A stretch of DNA of 64,000 bases from an uncultured Prevotellaceae bacterium (GTDB lineage Bacteria > Bacteroidota > Bacteroidia > Bacteroidales > Bacteroidaceae): contig OMRP01000004.1 of the NCBI GenBank assembly GCA_900313615.1, positions 92,808 to 156,807 of the forward strand. Direction: 5' to 3'. The position numbers and the translations under genes are program-made. Of the stretch, positions 44,964-55,564 are shown piece after piece. The notes beneath the pieces were generated by a model that searched no databases, had not been told where the DNA came from, and worked only from the letters and a program-made list of their open reading frames with translations. The first letter of the stretch is position 1. Every line of letters starts with the position of its first letter.

Positions 44964-45571
44964 TTAGCGACACTACACGGGTGGCTGTCACTGGCGGCAT
45001 AGGAAGCGGAAAGTCGTTTGTTTGCCAGCGGCTCAAGGACAGGGGTATCGAGGTGTTCAACTGCGACGATGTGGCTAAGTGGCTCATGCGCGAACGCCGT
45101 GACCTGCAACGCCGACTGGTTCGACTCGTAGGGAAGGACCTCTATACGGATGGACGGCTCAACAAGGCGGTCATGGCACGGTTCATCCTCGCTTCCGTCG
45201 ACAATGCGCAACGTGTTGACGCCATCGTTCATCCTGCCGTGGCTGAGGCATTTGTCGAATCGCCGTTCCAGTGGATGGAGTGTGCCATCCTCTTCGAGAG
45301 CGGATTTGATAGGCTTGTCGACAAAATCATCTATGTGGACGCTCCTCTGGAGACGCGAATCGAAAGAATCATGCAACGCGACAACATCAGCCGTGAGAAG
45401 GCGCTCGAGTGGATTCATCGGCAGATGGACCCCGAAGAGGCCAAACAACGCAGCCATTTCGTCATCCTCAATGATGGCACCGCCAATATCGATAGCCAGT
45501 TGGATGGCTTATTGGGTCAGGCGCTAAATGGTCAAGAGCAAGAATATACAATCATAAATAATCATAAATAA
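44960..45571 (+). CDS. coaE: dephospho-CoA kinase
   Basis: Last step of coenzyme A synthesis. The 203 residues have the P-loop GGIGSGKS (residues 11-18), CDDVAKWLM and the LID region (DAPLETRIERIMQRDNISRE). ATGA overlap with the YbbR gene indicates coupled translation. Confidence 0.95.
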   Translation: MISDTTRVAVTGGIGSGKSFVCQRLKDRGIEVFNCDDVAKWLMRERRDLQRRLVRLVGKDLYTDGRLNKAVMARFILASVDNAQRVDAIVHPAVAEAFVESPFQWMECAILFESGFDRLVDKIIYVDAPLETRIERIMQRDNISREKALEWIHRQMDPEEAKQRSHFVILNDGTANIDSQLDGLLGQALNGQEQEYTIINNHK

Positions 45572-45574
45572 ATC

Positions 45575-46132
45575 ATGCAACAGACAATTCTTTCAATAGC
45601 TGGGAAACCGGGGCTGTATAAACTGGTTTCAAGAGGTAAGAACACGCTCATCGTCGAGGCGCTCGACGAGACACACCGTCGTATGCCGGCATTCTCCACC
45701 GACCGTGTTACGTCGTTGGCCGACATCGCCATGTATTCCGATACCGACGACGTGCCTTTGATGACCGTCCTCGCTGCTGTGCGCGACAAGGAAGACAAAA
45801 AAGTGTGCTCGCTGGCTTACAAGAAATGCAAAGCCGATGAACTGCGTAAGTATTTCGCTGAAGTGCTGCCCAACTTCGACCGTGAAAGGGTGCACGACAG
45901 TGATATTCGCAAACTGCTCTCTTGGTATGATATCTTGGTGAAAAACGGTATTACCAACTTTGAGGAGGAGCTGAAGCCCACCAATGGCGACAACGTCGAC
46001 GACCGCATGGAAGACAAGGAGGAAGAGCAGAAGGTTGAAGAGAAAGCCGAGAAGAAGGAGGAAGCCAAGGCCGAGAAGAAAACGGTGAAGACCGAAAAGA
46101 AGGTTGCGAAGAAAACGGATAAGGAGAAATAA
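45575..46132 (+). CDS. DUF5606 domain protein
   Basis: A 185-residue protein of a Bacteroidetes family ([20 protein letters not shown] at the N-terminus, then [16 protein letters not shown] and [20 protein letters not shown]). The last 45 residues are a low-complexity Lys/Glu tail ([20 protein letters not shown]), which could bind nucleic acid or a partner. Function unknown. It is 3 nt after coaE and 1 nt before pepT. Confidence 0.88.
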   Translation: MQQTILSIAGKPGLYKLVSRGKNTLIVEALDETHRRMPAFSTDRVTSLADIAMYSDTDDVPLMTVLAAVRDKEDKKVCSLAYKKCKADELRKYFAEVLPNFDRERVHDSDIRKLLSWYDILVKNGITNFEEELKPTNGDNVDDRMEDKEEEQKVEEKAEKKEEAKAEKKTVKTEKKVAKKTDKEK

Positions 46133-46133
46133 C

Positions 46134-47357
46134 ATGAACATCGTAGAACGTTTTCTGAACTACACGAAGTTCGATACACAGTCGAGTGAAGAGTCTGAGA
46201 CCGTCCCCAGCACGTCGAAACAGTTGCTCTTTGCCGATTATCTGCGGCAGGAACTCATCGACGAGGGATTTGCCGACGTGGAGATGGATGACAAAGGGTA
46301 TATCTACGCCACAATGAAGGGCAATGTAGACAAAAAAGTTCCGGTCATTGGTTTCATCTCTCACTACGACACCAGCCCCGACTGTAGCGGCGCCAACATC
46401 CATCCGCGTATCGTGGAGCAATACGATGGCACCGACATCGTGCTCTCCGAAGGTATCGTCATGCGTACCGACAAATTCCCGGAGATGCTGCAGCACAAGG
46501 GCGAGGACCTTATCGTCACCGACGGCACTACTTTGTTGGGTGCCGACGACAAGGCGGGCATCGCTGAAATCATTCAGGCGATGTGTTACCTGCGTGACCA
46601 CCCCGAAGTGAAGCATGGCGACATACGCGTGGCTTTCAACCCCGACGAGGAGATAGGCATGGGAGCGCATCATTTCGACGTGGAGAAGTTTGGCTGCCAA
46701 TGGGCCTATACCATGGATGGCGGCGACCTCGGCGACTTGGAATACGAGAACTTCAATGCAGCGGCTGCCAAGGTGCGTATCAAGGGCGTGAGTGTGCATC
46801 CCGGATATGCGAAAGGAAAGATGGTGAATGCGAACCGTCTGGCTGCGGAATTTGCCGCCTTGTTGCCTGCCGACGAGACACCGGAGACAACGGAAGGTTA
46901 TCAGGGCTTCTTCCACCTGCTGGGCATACAGTCGAACATCGAAAAGGCACAACTGTCGTATATCATACGCGACCACGACCGCAAACTCTTTGAACGCCGT
47001 AAGGCGACGATATTGGAATGTGGCCAAGCCATCAACGACAAATATGGCGAGGGTACCTGTGAGGTGGAGGTCAACGACCAATACTACAACATGAAGGAGA
47101 AAATCGACCCGAACATGCATGTCATCGACCTCGTGCTCAAGGCCATGCAGGACTGTGGCGTTCCTCCAAAGGTGGAGCCGATACGTGGTGGCACCGATGG
47201 GGCGCAGCTGTCGTTCAAGGGTCTTCCCTGCCCGAATATCTTTGCCGGAGGAGTCAACTTCCATGGTCTCTATGAGTTTGTCTCCGTACAAGTGATGGAG
47301 AAGGCTATGCGCGTTATTGTCCGCATAGCAGAACTCACGGCCGACTATTATGAATAA
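46134..47357 (+). CDS. pepT: peptidase T (tripeptide aminopeptidase)
   Basis: M20 family dizinc peptidase removing the N-terminal residue of tripeptides. The 407-residue protein has [12 protein letters not shown] (zinc His), [13 protein letters not shown] (bridging Asp), [14 protein letters not shown] (catalytic Glu) and [11 protein letters not shown] near the C-terminus. The open frame begins at 46104, but that start is inside the preceding gene; 46134 matches the family N-terminus ([12 protein letters not shown]). Confidence 0.95.
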   Translation: MNIVERFLNYTKFDTQSSEESETVPSTSKQLLFADYLRQELIDEGFADVEMDDKGYIYATMKGNVDKKVPVIGFISHYDTSPDCSGANIHPRIVEQYDGTDIVLSEGIVMRTDKFPEMLQHKGEDLIVTDGTTLLGADDKAGIAEIIQAMCYLRDHPEVKHGDIRVAFNPDEEIGMGAHHFDVEKFGCQWAYTMDGGDLGDLEYENFNAAAAKVRIKGVSVHPGYAKGKMVNANRLAAEFAALLPADETPETTEGYQGFFHLLGIQSNIEKAQLSYIIRDHDRKLFERRKATILECGQAINDKYGEGTCEVEVNDQYYNMKEKIDPNMHVIDLVLKAMQDCGVPPKVEPIRGGTDGAQLSFKGLPCPNIFAGGVNFHGLYEFVSVQVMEKAMRVIVRIAELTADYYE

Positions 47358-47362
47358 ATAGC

Positions 47363-49612
47363 ATGTCAGAACTGCCCGCACTTGTCAAAGACTTGGCCCT
47401 GATACTCATCGTAGCAGGCTTGGTTACGTTGCTGTTCAAAAAACTCAAACAGCCGCTGGTGTTGGGTTATATCGTGGCTGGCTTCTTGGTCAGTCCACAT
47501 ATGCCGTATATCATGTCGGTGCTCGATACCGACAACATAAAAACATGGGCGGACATCGGTGTGATGTTCCTCCTGTTTACGCTCGGACTGGACTTCTCGT
47601 TCAAGAAGATCATCAAGATGGGTGTGGGACCTGCCATCACCACCATCACCATCATCTTCTGCATGATGACGTTGGGCATTTGCGTGGGTTATGCCTTCGG
47701 ATGGCTGAAGATGGACTGCATCTTCCTCGGGGGTATGATAGCCACGTCGTCGACGACTATCATCTACAAGGCTTTTACTGACATGGGATTGCGCCAGCAG
47801 AAATTCGCGGGTGTGGTGATGAGTGTGCTCATCCTCGAGGATATACTGGCCATCGTGCTCATGGTGATGCTTTCTGCCATCGCACAGGGTTCTGGCGCCG
47901 ATGGCGGACAAATGATCAACGCGGTGCTTAAAATAGGGTTCTTCCTTATCCTATGGTTCGTGGTGGGTATCTTTTTCCTGCCCTGGCTGTTGCGCTCGGT
48001 GCGACAGTTGATGAATGCGGAGACGCTGCTCGTCGTCGCCCTCGGTCTGTGCTGCCTCATGGCGGTCGTCTCCACTGAGGTGGGTTTCAGCAGTGCCTTC
48101 GGGGCGTTCGTCATGGGTTCGGTGCTTGCCGAGACGGTTGAGGCAGAGAAAATCATCAAGGTGGTGGAGCCGGTGAAAAACCTTTTTGGCGCAATCTTCT
48201 TCGTGTCGGTGGGTATGCTCGTCGACCCGGCCATCTTGGTGCGTTATGCGGTGCCCATCCTCGTTATCGTGGCAACCATTATCATCGGACAGGCGTTATT
48301 CGGCACCTTTGGTTTCGTTCTTGGCGGACAGTCGCTGAAATCGGCGGTGCGTTGCGGATTCTCATTGGCACAGATTGGTGAGTTCTCGTTCATCATCGCC
48401 TCGTTGGGCCTCTCGCTGGGCGTCATCAGCAATTTCATGTATCCTGTGGTGGTGGCGGTATCGGTCATCACCACGTTCCTAACGCCATATATGATTAAAC
48501 TGGCGGTGCCGGCTTATGCTTTTCTGGAGCGGCACTTGCCCAAGCGTTGGGTGTTGCGCTTGAACCGCATCACCATCAGCCACCAATCCACGCAAAGTGA
48601 TGTGAGCAATTGGAAGCGGTTGTTGCGCCAGATGGTTATCAACACGGTGGTCTACGCCATCGTGTCAGCGGCCACCGTGGCCGTCATGCTCACATTCTTC
48701 TTGCCATTCTGTCGGAAAGTGCTGCCTCCAGGATGGGCACAGTTGGTATGCGGCCTGGCCACGCTATTCTTCATCTCTCCTTTCCTCAGGGCCATCGTCA
48801 TGAAGAAAAACCATTCCGAAGAGTTCAAGGCGCTGTGGACGGAGAACCGTTATAATCGTTTGCCGCTGTTGTTCACAGTCTTGGTGCGACTGGCTGTTGC
48901 CGTGGCATTCGTGTTCTATGTGGCGCATTACCTGTCCGACTTCTCCAACGCCATACTCATCAGTCTGGGTGTGGCGGTGGTGGCGCTCATCATCCTTTCC
49001 AGGGTGGTGAAACACCGTAGCATTCGCCTGGAACGTCTGTTCATCCTCAACCTGCGCTCACGTGACATCGAGGCACAGGTGCATGGACACCGTCGGCCGC
49101 TCTATGAGGGCCATCTGCTCGACCGTGATGTGCATATCGCCGAATTCGAGGTGCCGGCCAACTCGCTGTGGATGGGAAAGACACTGCGCGAATTGGCGGT
49201 AGGCCATAAATATGGGGTGCATGTGAGTAGTATCATGCGCGCGAACCGGCGTTTCAATATCCCCGATGGCGAGTCGGTCATCTTCCCGGGTGACGTACTC
49301 CAGGTAATCGGCTCTGACGATCAACTGGCAGTCTTTGGCAACGACCTCAGCAACGAGGTGTATGACGACGACAACGAACTGGAGAAGCGTGAGATGAAAC
49401 TGCGCCGTATCATCCTTGGCGTGGGAAGTAAGTTTGTGGGACAGACTCTTGCCCAAAGTGGGATACGCGAAAACTACAACTGTATGGTGGTGGGTTTGGA
49501 AGAAGGCAAGGAGAACCTCTCGCAGGTAAACCCAGCCTACCGCTTCCAACATGGTGATATCCTTTGGGTGGTCGGCGAGGAGGAAAACCTCAAAGCCCTA
49601 TTCAATGAATAG
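47363..49612 (+). CDS. CPA2-type cation:proton antiporter with TrkA-C regulatory domains
   Basis: A 749-residue inner-membrane transporter. Residues about 8-385 form the Na/H exchanger membrane domain (LGYIVAGFLVSP, FLLFTLGLDFSFKK, GGMIATSSTTIIYKAF, GFSSAFGAFVMG). A second membrane part at about 425-560 carries at least four more hydrophobic helices before two TrkA-C (RCK_C) domains (FEVPANSLWMGKTLRELAV, then KFVGQTLAQSGIRENYNCMV). It is Kef/YbaL-like, exchanging K+ or Na+ for H+; the NAD-binding TrkA-N domain of Kef is absent. It lies 5 nt after pepT and overlaps the UbiA gene by 8 nt. Confidence 0.88.
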   Translation: MSELPALVKDLALILIVAGLVTLLFKKLKQPLVLGYIVAGFLVSPHMPYIMSVLDTDNIKTWADIGVMFLLFTLGLDFSFKKIIKMGVGPAITTITIIFCMMTLGICVGYAFGWLKMDCIFLGGMIATSSTTIIYKAFTDMGLRQQKFAGVVMSVLILEDILAIVLMVMLSAIAQGSGADGGQMINAVLKIGFFLILWFVVGIFFLPWLLRSVRQLMNAETLLVVALGLCCLMAVVSTEVGFSSAFGAFVMGSVLAETVEAEKIIKVVEPVKNLFGAIFFVSVGMLVDPAILVRYAVPILVIVATIIIGQALFGTFGFVLGGQSLKSAVRCGFSLAQIGEFSFIIASLGLSLGVISNFMYPVVVAVSVITTFLTPYMIKLAVPAYAFLERHLPKRWVLRLNRITISHQSTQSDVSNWKRLLRQMVINTVVYAIVSAATVAVMLTFFLPFCRKVLPPGWAQLVCGLATLFFISPFLRAIVMKKNHSEEFKALWTENRYNRLPLLFTVLVRLAVAVAFVFYVAHYLSDFSNAILISLGVAVVALIILSRVVKHRSIRLERLFILNLRSRDIEAQVHGHRRPLYEGHLLDRDVHIAEFEVPANSLWMGKTLRELAVGHKYGVHVSSIMRANRRFNIPDGESVIFPGDVLQVIGSDDQLAVFGNDLSNEVYDDDNELEKREMKLRRIILGVGSKFVGQTLAQSGIRENYNCMVVGLEEGKENLSQVNPAYRFQHGDILWVVGEEENLKALFNE

Positions 49613-50513
49613 TAGTGGAATGGTGAATTATTTACGTCTGTTGCGCTGTGACCAATGGGTGAAGAATATCATTGTGCTTTTCCCCTTGTTTTTCGGGCAT
49701 AAGATAACCGACCCTGTGCTGCTGTTGCGCTGTATCGTGGCAGCATTGCTTTTCTGTCTGGTGGCCAGTGCTGTCTACTGCTTCAATGATGTGTGCGACC
49801 GTGAGATTGACCGCCGTCATCCACTGAAATGCCAACGGCCAGTGGCGGCGGGTGTCATCTCCGTGCGTACGGCATTCATGGTCATGATAGGGGCGCTGTT
49901 GGTGGTGGCTTCTTTTTGTGTCGTCGCTCCCTTGGTGAGTCCGTTGTTCGACCACTTTATCCAACTGTTGCCACTCTTTGCCTTCTATCTGCTGCTCAAT
50001 ATCGCCTATAGCCTGTGGCTCAAACATGTGGCGGTGGTCGATGTGTTGGTGCTCGCGGCATTTTACGTGATACGCCTTTATGTGGGTTCGATGGCCACGG
50101 GCATCGTCAATTCCCGCTGGATAGTGCTGATGACGTTCTTGCTGGCCCTTCTCCTGGGCATCGGAAAACGGCGCGACGACATTATGCGCCATGCCGCCAC
50201 CGGTGAGGTGCTTCGCCACAGTACCGTGGGTTATTCCATACCCTTCGTCGATGCTGCCATGGGTGTGGTGGGTGGCGTCACCATCGTATGCTACATCATG
50301 TATACGATGTCGGCGGATGTGATGACGAGTGTGGGCAGCGACTACCTTTTCACCACGAGCATCTTTGTGATAGCGGCGGTGTTGCGCTTCCTTCAACTGG
50401 CTATCATCAAGGGGGAGAGTGGCGACCCCTCAAGGCTGCTTCTCACCGACCGTTTCCTGCATATCTGCGTGTTGTGCTGGATATGCTGTTTCCTCTTCTT
50501 CATCTATCTCTGA
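49605..50513 (+). CDS. UbiA-family prenyltransferase, decaprenyl-phosphate phosphoribosyltransferase-like
   Basis: About 302 residues, nine predicted membrane helices. The UbiA metal motif is FNDVCDREIDRRHPLKCQRP (about 61-80), with a second region GIGKRRDDIMRH. The N-terminus LRLLRCDQWVKNIIVLFPLF is typical of the subgroup that attaches phosphoribose to polyprenyl phosphate rather than quinone prenylases. It is followed by a HAD-IB phosphatase after 16 nt, the same pairing as in the mycobacterial arabinan pathway, so a lipid-linked sugar precursor is the best inference. Start 49605 or 49620. Confidence 0.82.
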   Translation: MNSSGMVNYLRLLRCDQWVKNIIVLFPLFFGHKITDPVLLLRCIVAALLFCLVASAVYCFNDVCDREIDRRHPLKCQRPVAAGVISVRTAFMVMIGALLVVASFCVVAPLVSPLFDHFIQLLPLFAFYLLLNIAYSLWLKHVAVVDVLVLAAFYVIRLYVGSMATGIVNSRWIVLMTFLLALLLGIGKRRDDIMRHAATGEVLRHSTVGYSIPFVDAAMGVVGGVTIVCYIMYTMSADVMTSVGSDYLFTTSIFVIAAVLRFLQLAIIKGESGDPSRLLLTDRFLHICVLCWICCFLFFIYL

Positions 50514-50529
50514 ACGAATAGTCTGGCCT

Positions 50530-51117
50530 ATGACGACAATTGCTGTTTTCGATTTCGACGGTACGTTGGTCAGGTGTGACTCTTTCGTCCGTTTCATCGT
50601 GTTCTGCTTCGGACGATGGCGCACAGCATTGGGTTTTGTGCTCTTCTCGCCGTTGTTGTTACTCATGACGCTGCGGATAGTGAGTGGGGGATTGGTGAAA
50701 CAGAAAATGTTTTCTTTCTTCTTCCGTCACTGGCGGGAAGAGGATTTTCGCAAGGCTGGAGGCGACTTTCTGCAAAGGCTAAATAGCCATACTGATGGGC
50801 AAATGGCTGACCGTCTGCAATGGCACCAGGCACAGGGTCATCGTATCTACGTGGTCAGTGCGAGCATGGAGGCGTGGGTGGGTCCTTGGTGTGAGGAGAG
50901 GGGTGTCAGCCGTGTGGTGTGCACCATGCCCGAGGTGGATGCGTCGGGACGGTTGACGGGTGGCTTCGCCACGAAGAATTGTAAGGGAAGGGAGAAGGTG
51001 AACCGTTTTCTTGCGTTGGAGCCTGATCGTGACACTTATCGCCTAGTAGTGTACGGCGATAGCCGTGGCGACCGCGAAATGATGGCCTTGGCAGACGAAG
51101 CGCATAAGGTCAATTAG
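50530..51117 (+). CDS. HAD-IB family phosphatase (SerB-like)
   Basis: A 195-residue phosphatase with the nucleophile motif FDFDGTLVRCDSF at the N-terminus, Ser motif VVSASMEAWV in the middle and the acidic metal motif YGDSRGDREMMALAD at the C-terminus. The cap contains hydrophobic stretches (FVLFSPLLLLMTLRIV) as in membrane-associated HAD-IB proteins. The open frame runs upstream into the UbiA gene; ATG 50530 fits. It probably dephosphorylates the UbiA product (a lipid-phospho-ribose phosphate); inference from context. Confidence 0.85.
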   Translation: MTTIAVFDFDGTLVRCDSFVRFIVFCFGRWRTALGFVLFSPLLLLMTLRIVSGGLVKQKMFSFFFRHWREEDFRKAGGDFLQRLNSHTDGQMADRLQWHQAQGHRIYVVSASMEAWVGPWCEERGVSRVVCTMPEVDASGRLTGGFATKNCKGREKVNRFLALEPDRDTYRLVVYGDSRGDREMMALADEAHKVN

Positions 51118-51171
51118 CCTTATTAACCCCAAAAGCCTAATTAGCCAATTGGCCCGATTAGGTCCCAAACC

Positions 51172-52632
51172 TTACCTTATTCCTCCTTCTTTTACAAAAA
51201 CCTTGTTTTTCTTTACAATCCATACGGCATCATAGCCCTGCGACAAGGCATTTTGGGCTATACTGTCGGTCTTTGTTGCGTTATCGTCGTTGATAAACGT
51301 GTTGTCGATACTGTCGGGCCATTGGTAATTGGTGGCGTGCCTCACGGCCAGCCCCCATCCGAAGGCGTCGCTAGGCCGAACGCAAAACATGGAATAGTGT
51401 GGAGCGGTGTCTTCGATGATGACCACCAGCACACGGTCACTTTCTTTGGTGCTCTGTTTCAAAACCTTACGGGCCATGGAGGCTCCTATTCTGCCCGATG
51501 CCTCGGCTTTGATGGTATGGCGTAGGGCGACCATCATGACACATGCTATCCAGAGGAGAAAAGCCAGGAGATACTCGTTTCCCTTGCCGGCATAACGATG
51601 CAGGTAACCCATAATAAGGGCGATGAAGGGCAGACCGGCATAGGTGTGCATCACCGTAAAGATAGTGGCAAGGTGTATCGACACAGCCACCAATGAACAT
51701 AGTAACAGTCCTATCACTTCACGGTCCAATAGGTGTCGACCACTGCGCCATGCGGTAATCACTAGCAGTGGAAGACCGGCGACTAGGGTGGCTACGATGA
51801 ACACTATTTTGCGACTTGGGGCATGGAGCAGTCCCACGAAGTCGACGGGAACCCATGAGAAACCGAGGTACATGCCGATGTTGCGCAACCGCTGCGTCAG
51901 CCCCCCTTGGAGATAGACACCAGCGGTGTCGGACAGGTCGGCATGGGAATGGGGCAACGACAGCCGTAAGACAAGATATGCCATGCCTACGGCTATCAGC
52001 GGTCCTGCTACAGCCACTGCTTGTTGTCCGGAGCGTCGCCGGAAGACATAGAGCAGTAGGGGTATGATGACGATGAATGTCAGTCCGTTCTCCTTGCTGA
52101 GTATCGACAGCAGCAAGGCCATGCACATCCAAAAACGGTGTTTCTGCGTGCCAAAGGAAAGGAATATGGCCGTCAGTCCCCACATCAGTGTAGCCGCCTG
52201 GTTCATAGAGTCGATGTCGAGCACGGTACCGAGCATACCGGGTGACAGGAAGAAAAATAAGGTCGTTACATCAGTGGCGCGGCGCGAAAAGCCCAGACGA
52301 CGGGCGATACTGGCTGTCAGCAAGGTGTTGGCCATGTGCAGTAGTAGAATAATCACATGGTTGAGCGTGGGAAACAAAGCGGGATAACGCCCCAGCACAT
52401 AACCCAACAGGGCATCGAAAGGACGCCAATAAGTGTCGGGAAGAAACAGCGAGATATCAAAGGTGCCGGGGTGGGGACTAGTCAGATAGGTCCAGTCGTC
52501 GAACGTGGGCTGCAATGGCAGCACGAGCAAGAACAACAATGGCTGTAGGACAAGCACCGCCAATGCCGCGTCGCAGGGTACGGCGCGCCGCAAGCCATCC
52601 CACCATTTGCTTGTATTGCTGTCTGTGCCCAT
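51172..52632 (-). CDS. polytopic GT-C-like glycosyltransferase / membrane protein
   Basis: A 486-residue protein with about ten hydrophobic helices. A conserved-looking acidic loop after the first helix (PTFDDWTYLTSPHPGTFD) and the segment LLLSILSKENGLTFIVIIPL are typical of GT-C lipid-sugar-dependent transferases of the PMT/TMTC type. The soluble C-terminal 110 residues face one side. It is 34 nt downstream of lptD on the same strand, so a role in envelope glycan assembly is plausible. No substrate can be named. Confidence 0.7.
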   Translation of the reverse strand: MGTDSNTSKWWDGLRRAVPCDAALAVLVLQPLLFLLVLPLQPTFDDWTYLTSPHPGTFDISLFLPDTYWRPFDALLGYVLGRYPALFPTLNHVIILLLHMANTLLTASIARRLGFSRRATDVTTLFFFLSPGMLGTVLDIDSMNQAATLMWGLTAIFLSFGTQKHRFWMCMALLLSILSKENGLTFIVIIPLLLYVFRRRSGQQAVAVAGPLIAVGMAYLVLRLSLPHSHADLSDTAGVYLQGGLTQRLRNIGMYLGFSWVPVDFVGLLHAPSRKIVFIVATLVAGLPLLVITAWRSGRHLLDREVIGLLLCSLVAVSIHLATIFTVMHTYAGLPFIALIMGYLHRYAGKGNEYLLAFLLWIACVMMVALRHTIKAEASGRIGASMARKVLKQSTKESDRVLVVIIEDTAPHYSMFCVRPSDAFGWGLAVRHATNYQWPDSIDNTFINDDNATKTDSIAQNALSQGYDAVWIVKKNKVFVKEGGIR

Positions 52633-52666
52633 AGAATGAATGATATGAAGCCCGTGTTTCTCTTTC

Positions 52667-55546
52667 TCAATACCATCTCACCGCATTCGACATGCCACTG
52701 CGCTTGTCGTATTTCAGAGCGTCGGTCAGGGTGGCTGCGTTGCATCGGAAGGAGAAGTTGTAACTGGTGTAAGGGGCCAACACCACCGAGCACGACATGT
52801 TGAAACAGTGCAGGTCGCGCGACAGCGAGGCCCTGGTCATGGAAATCTTTTTGTTCTCAAAATCGTAGCCCGACTGGAAGTCGATATTCCACCCGTCGCT
52901 GATACGTATGTTGCCGTGGACGTTGAGCGTCTGCGCGAATTTATAGGGATAGCGCATGCTCTTGGTATTAAATTTACCACCGGTATTCTCTCTCATGTCT
53001 ATGCCATATTGTATGGTGAGCGACCAAGGCATGTTGAATTTCATGTAACCATCTTCATCAGTCTCCGCCTTGCCACCGGACTTTTTCTTCGTATTGTTCT
53101 TCACCATTACATCGTCGATGTTCGACTCGCGTTCTGTGTCTATGTCTTCATCGTCGTCGGTTTCCTCGTCTTCTTTGTCATCGCCACCGCCAAACCATTT
53201 TTTTATCTTTTCAGGGGTGAGCGTGTAAGAGATGTTTTGCGACATGCCCCTGAAACGGCCAAAGCGACCACGGCTCCATTCAGTGTGGGTGCCTATATAA
53301 GGACGGCCGTTCTCATCGAGGTCGTAGGCGTAGGTGGCGAAGGCGGCGTCAATTTTAAAGGTGTAGTTCTTCCACCATTTCAGTCTGAGACGCACAGTTA
53401 GGTCACTCCATTGTCGTTCTTTGGCCGCCATATTGTAGGAGATATTGGCGCCTAACTCATCGATGATACTGATTTTCTTGATGCTGTCCACGTCGGTGCG
53501 CACTTTCATCTCGATATTATTCGACATGTCGAATGTTACGCTTCCCGACTTGGCGTTACTGGGATGTCCGAAAATGTAGCCGTCGTAATAGGAATAGTCC
53601 ACTGTTGACACGTTGCCATTGGCATCGACCTTTTCATAACTGTCGAAATAGCCATATCTTGACGTTCCGAAGTCGGGCGAATAACCGAATGACACCTTAG
53701 GCGTGAAAACATGACGCACGGCAACAATCTTGTTTCCAAAGATTTTTGGGCTGGGCTTGTACATACCATATAGTGTGGTCTGTATGCTGACGTTGGCACT
53801 CCAGTTATACACGTTGTTGAACCCCCAGATGGTGTCTCTCACTTCTTTTTGCGCATCAGCGTCCCATGAGCGTTTCACCTTGCTGGTGTACATACGGTCA
53901 ACGAAATTGATGCTGGGGTTGACGCTGATGTAGTTGAACAGGGTAAAATTGGCACCGATGGGGATGGTGTGCTGCATGGCATTCTTCCAATCTTTGATGA
54001 TATTGGAATGCAGGATTTCGCTTTCTTTTGTCTCGATACTGTTCCTAAACTCTCCACGGTAGGTCATGCCAATCTTCTCGTACCACCGTTGCTTGCCGGA
54101 ACTGTTTTTCCGCTTGAAAGGATAGAATTTGGTCACGTTGATGGACAGGTTGGGCAATGTCATGGAGATGACGGTGTCGCGCATGTTCTGCGACAGTTCG
54201 GCTGTGGCGTTGATACTCATGCCAATGCTCGAGAAGTTGGTTCCCCAGTTCACAGACGAGGTGCGTAGGCTCTGTGTCAACGCCTGCGGGTTGTACATAC
54301 CTGTCAGGTTATTGCGCTCGTAACTCGACGTGGCGAAGTTGACCCTTGCCGATAATGAGCTGTAGGGGTTGGCCTTGCTGTCCTGGGTGTGGTTCCATTG
54401 CAGTTTGAAACTCTCATTATGACTGTAGTCGGGCATTCCCTTGTCGCCTGTCCGTGTATCTTGGTATGAGAAATAGAAGTTGCCGCTGTAGCGGTAGCGT
54501 TTCACGTAATTGGAAGCCGCTGAAACGCCCCACGACCCTTTGGTGTAAATCTCGGCCAACAGTTTCAGGTCCCACTTGTCGTTGATGGCGAAATAATAAC
54601 CACCATCACGGAGGTAGAAACCTCGGCTGCTCTCGTCGCCATAGGTAGGCATAATGAATCCGCTGGAGTATTTCTTAGTGAAGGGGAAAAATCCATAGGG
54701 TATGGCGATGGGCATGGGCACGTCGGCCACGACCAGATAGGCCGAACCAAACACCACATCCTTGCCGGGGCGAACCTTGGCACGCGATAGGGCGATGTAG
54801 AAGTCGGGATGTTCCTCGTCGCAGGTGGTATAGGTGGCATGCTCGAGGTAGAGTGTGCCGTCGTCTGAACGTTTCGATTTCTCGCCGCGCAGGTAACCAT
54901 CTTCCTGTTCGGTATACACCTGACGTATCATACCCTTCTTGGTCTTGAAATTAAAGGAGATGGTGTCGCTTTCGTATTCATCACTGCCCCACTTGAACTC
55001 AGGTGTGCCCCTCAATCCTTTCTTCGCCGTCGAATCGGCCACTCCCATGGCATGAACAAGGTTATTGTTGAGGTTGAAATCCACTTTCTCGCTCTTCAGG
55101 TCCATGTTTTGGTATTCTACGTTCGTTGAACCATAGAGGAAGGCGGTCTTGCTCTCCGCATCGTAGACCAACGAGTCCTTGGCCGAATACTTAACGGGCG
55201 ACTCTATGCCGTTTGACTTCGCACGGTTGATGGAGTCGAGGCGCAAACTGTCATCAATCTTCTTGTTGTGTTGGTAGATGGCCCGTGCCAATGAGTCCAT
55301 AAGTAGGGTGTCGGGCTCATCAGGGATGCTGTCGGCCGTGTTATTGTCGGTGATGATACTGTCTAAGGAAATGGTTGTCACGTCCACAGTCTTGCTTTTC
55401 ACGGGACTGTTGCCGGTGAGGTCGATAACGGTGTCACCCACCGAACGTGGCCGACTTCCCATGGGGTTGCCGGGCACAGTACTTGCGGCCACCATACTTA
55501 TCAAGGCAGGCAGCAGCAGCATTAATATCAACCATTTCTTGTTCAT
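52667..55546 (-). CDS. lptD: LptD-like outer-membrane LPS assembly protein
   Basis: 959 residues from the ATG at 55546 (signal peptide KKWLILMLLLPALISMVAAS); the frame opens 11 codons earlier. An OstA/LptA-like N-terminal domain (SLVYDAESKTAFLYGSTNVE, then DMKSE-type strands) is followed by a large beta-barrel (GSAYLVVADVPMPIAIPYGF onward). An acidic low-complexity insert (KEDEETDDDEDIDTE) lies at about residues 800-815. LptD inserts lipopolysaccharide in the outer leaflet. Promoter at 55566-55596 within a repeated cassette. Confidence 0.88.
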   Translation of the reverse strand: MNKKWLILMLLLPALISMVAASTVPGNPMGSRPRSVGDTVIDLTGNSPVKSKTVDVTTISLDSIITDNNTADSIPDEPDTLLMDSLARAIYQHNKKIDDSLRLDSINRAKSNGIESPVKYSAKDSLVYDAESKTAFLYGSTNVEYQNMDLKSEKVDFNLNNNLVHAMGVADSTAKKGLRGTPEFKWGSDEYESDTISFNFKTKKGMIRQVYTEQEDGYLRGEKSKRSDDGTLYLEHATYTTCDEEHPDFYIALSRAKVRPGKDVVFGSAYLVVADVPMPIAIPYGFFPFTKKYSSGFIMPTYGDESSRGFYLRDGGYYFAINDKWDLKLLAEIYTKGSWGVSAASNYVKRYRYSGNFYFSYQDTRTGDKGMPDYSHNESFKLQWNHTQDSKANPYSSLSARVNFATSSYERNNLTGMYNPQALTQSLRTSSVNWGTNFSSIGMSINATAELSQNMRDTVISMTLPNLSINVTKFYPFKRKNSSGKQRWYEKIGMTYRGEFRNSIETKESEILHSNIIKDWKNAMQHTIPIGANFTLFNYISVNPSINFVDRMYTSKVKRSWDADAQKEVRDTIWGFNNVYNWSANVSIQTTLYGMYKPSPKIFGNKIVAVRHVFTPKVSFGYSPDFGTSRYGYFDSYEKVDANGNVSTVDYSYYDGYIFGHPSNAKSGSVTFDMSNNIEMKVRTDVDSIKKISIIDELGANISYNMAAKERQWSDLTVRLRLKWWKNYTFKIDAAFATYAYDLDENGRPYIGTHTEWSRGRFGRFRGMSQNISYTLTPEKIKKWFGGGDDKEDEETDDDEDIDTERESNIDDVMVKNNTKKKSGGKAETDEDGYMKFNMPWSLTIQYGIDMRENTGGKFNTKSMRYPYKFAQTLNVHGNIRISDGWNIDFQSGYDFENKKISMTRASLSRDLHCFNMSCSVVLAPYTSYNFSFRCNAATLTDALKYDKRSGMSNAVRWY

Positions 55547-55564
55547 TGTTCTCAAATGGTGAGT

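Noticed and set aside
45951-47381. 476-codon frame antisense to pepT
   Set aside because: Mirror of the pepT codon pattern with no promoter or family features.
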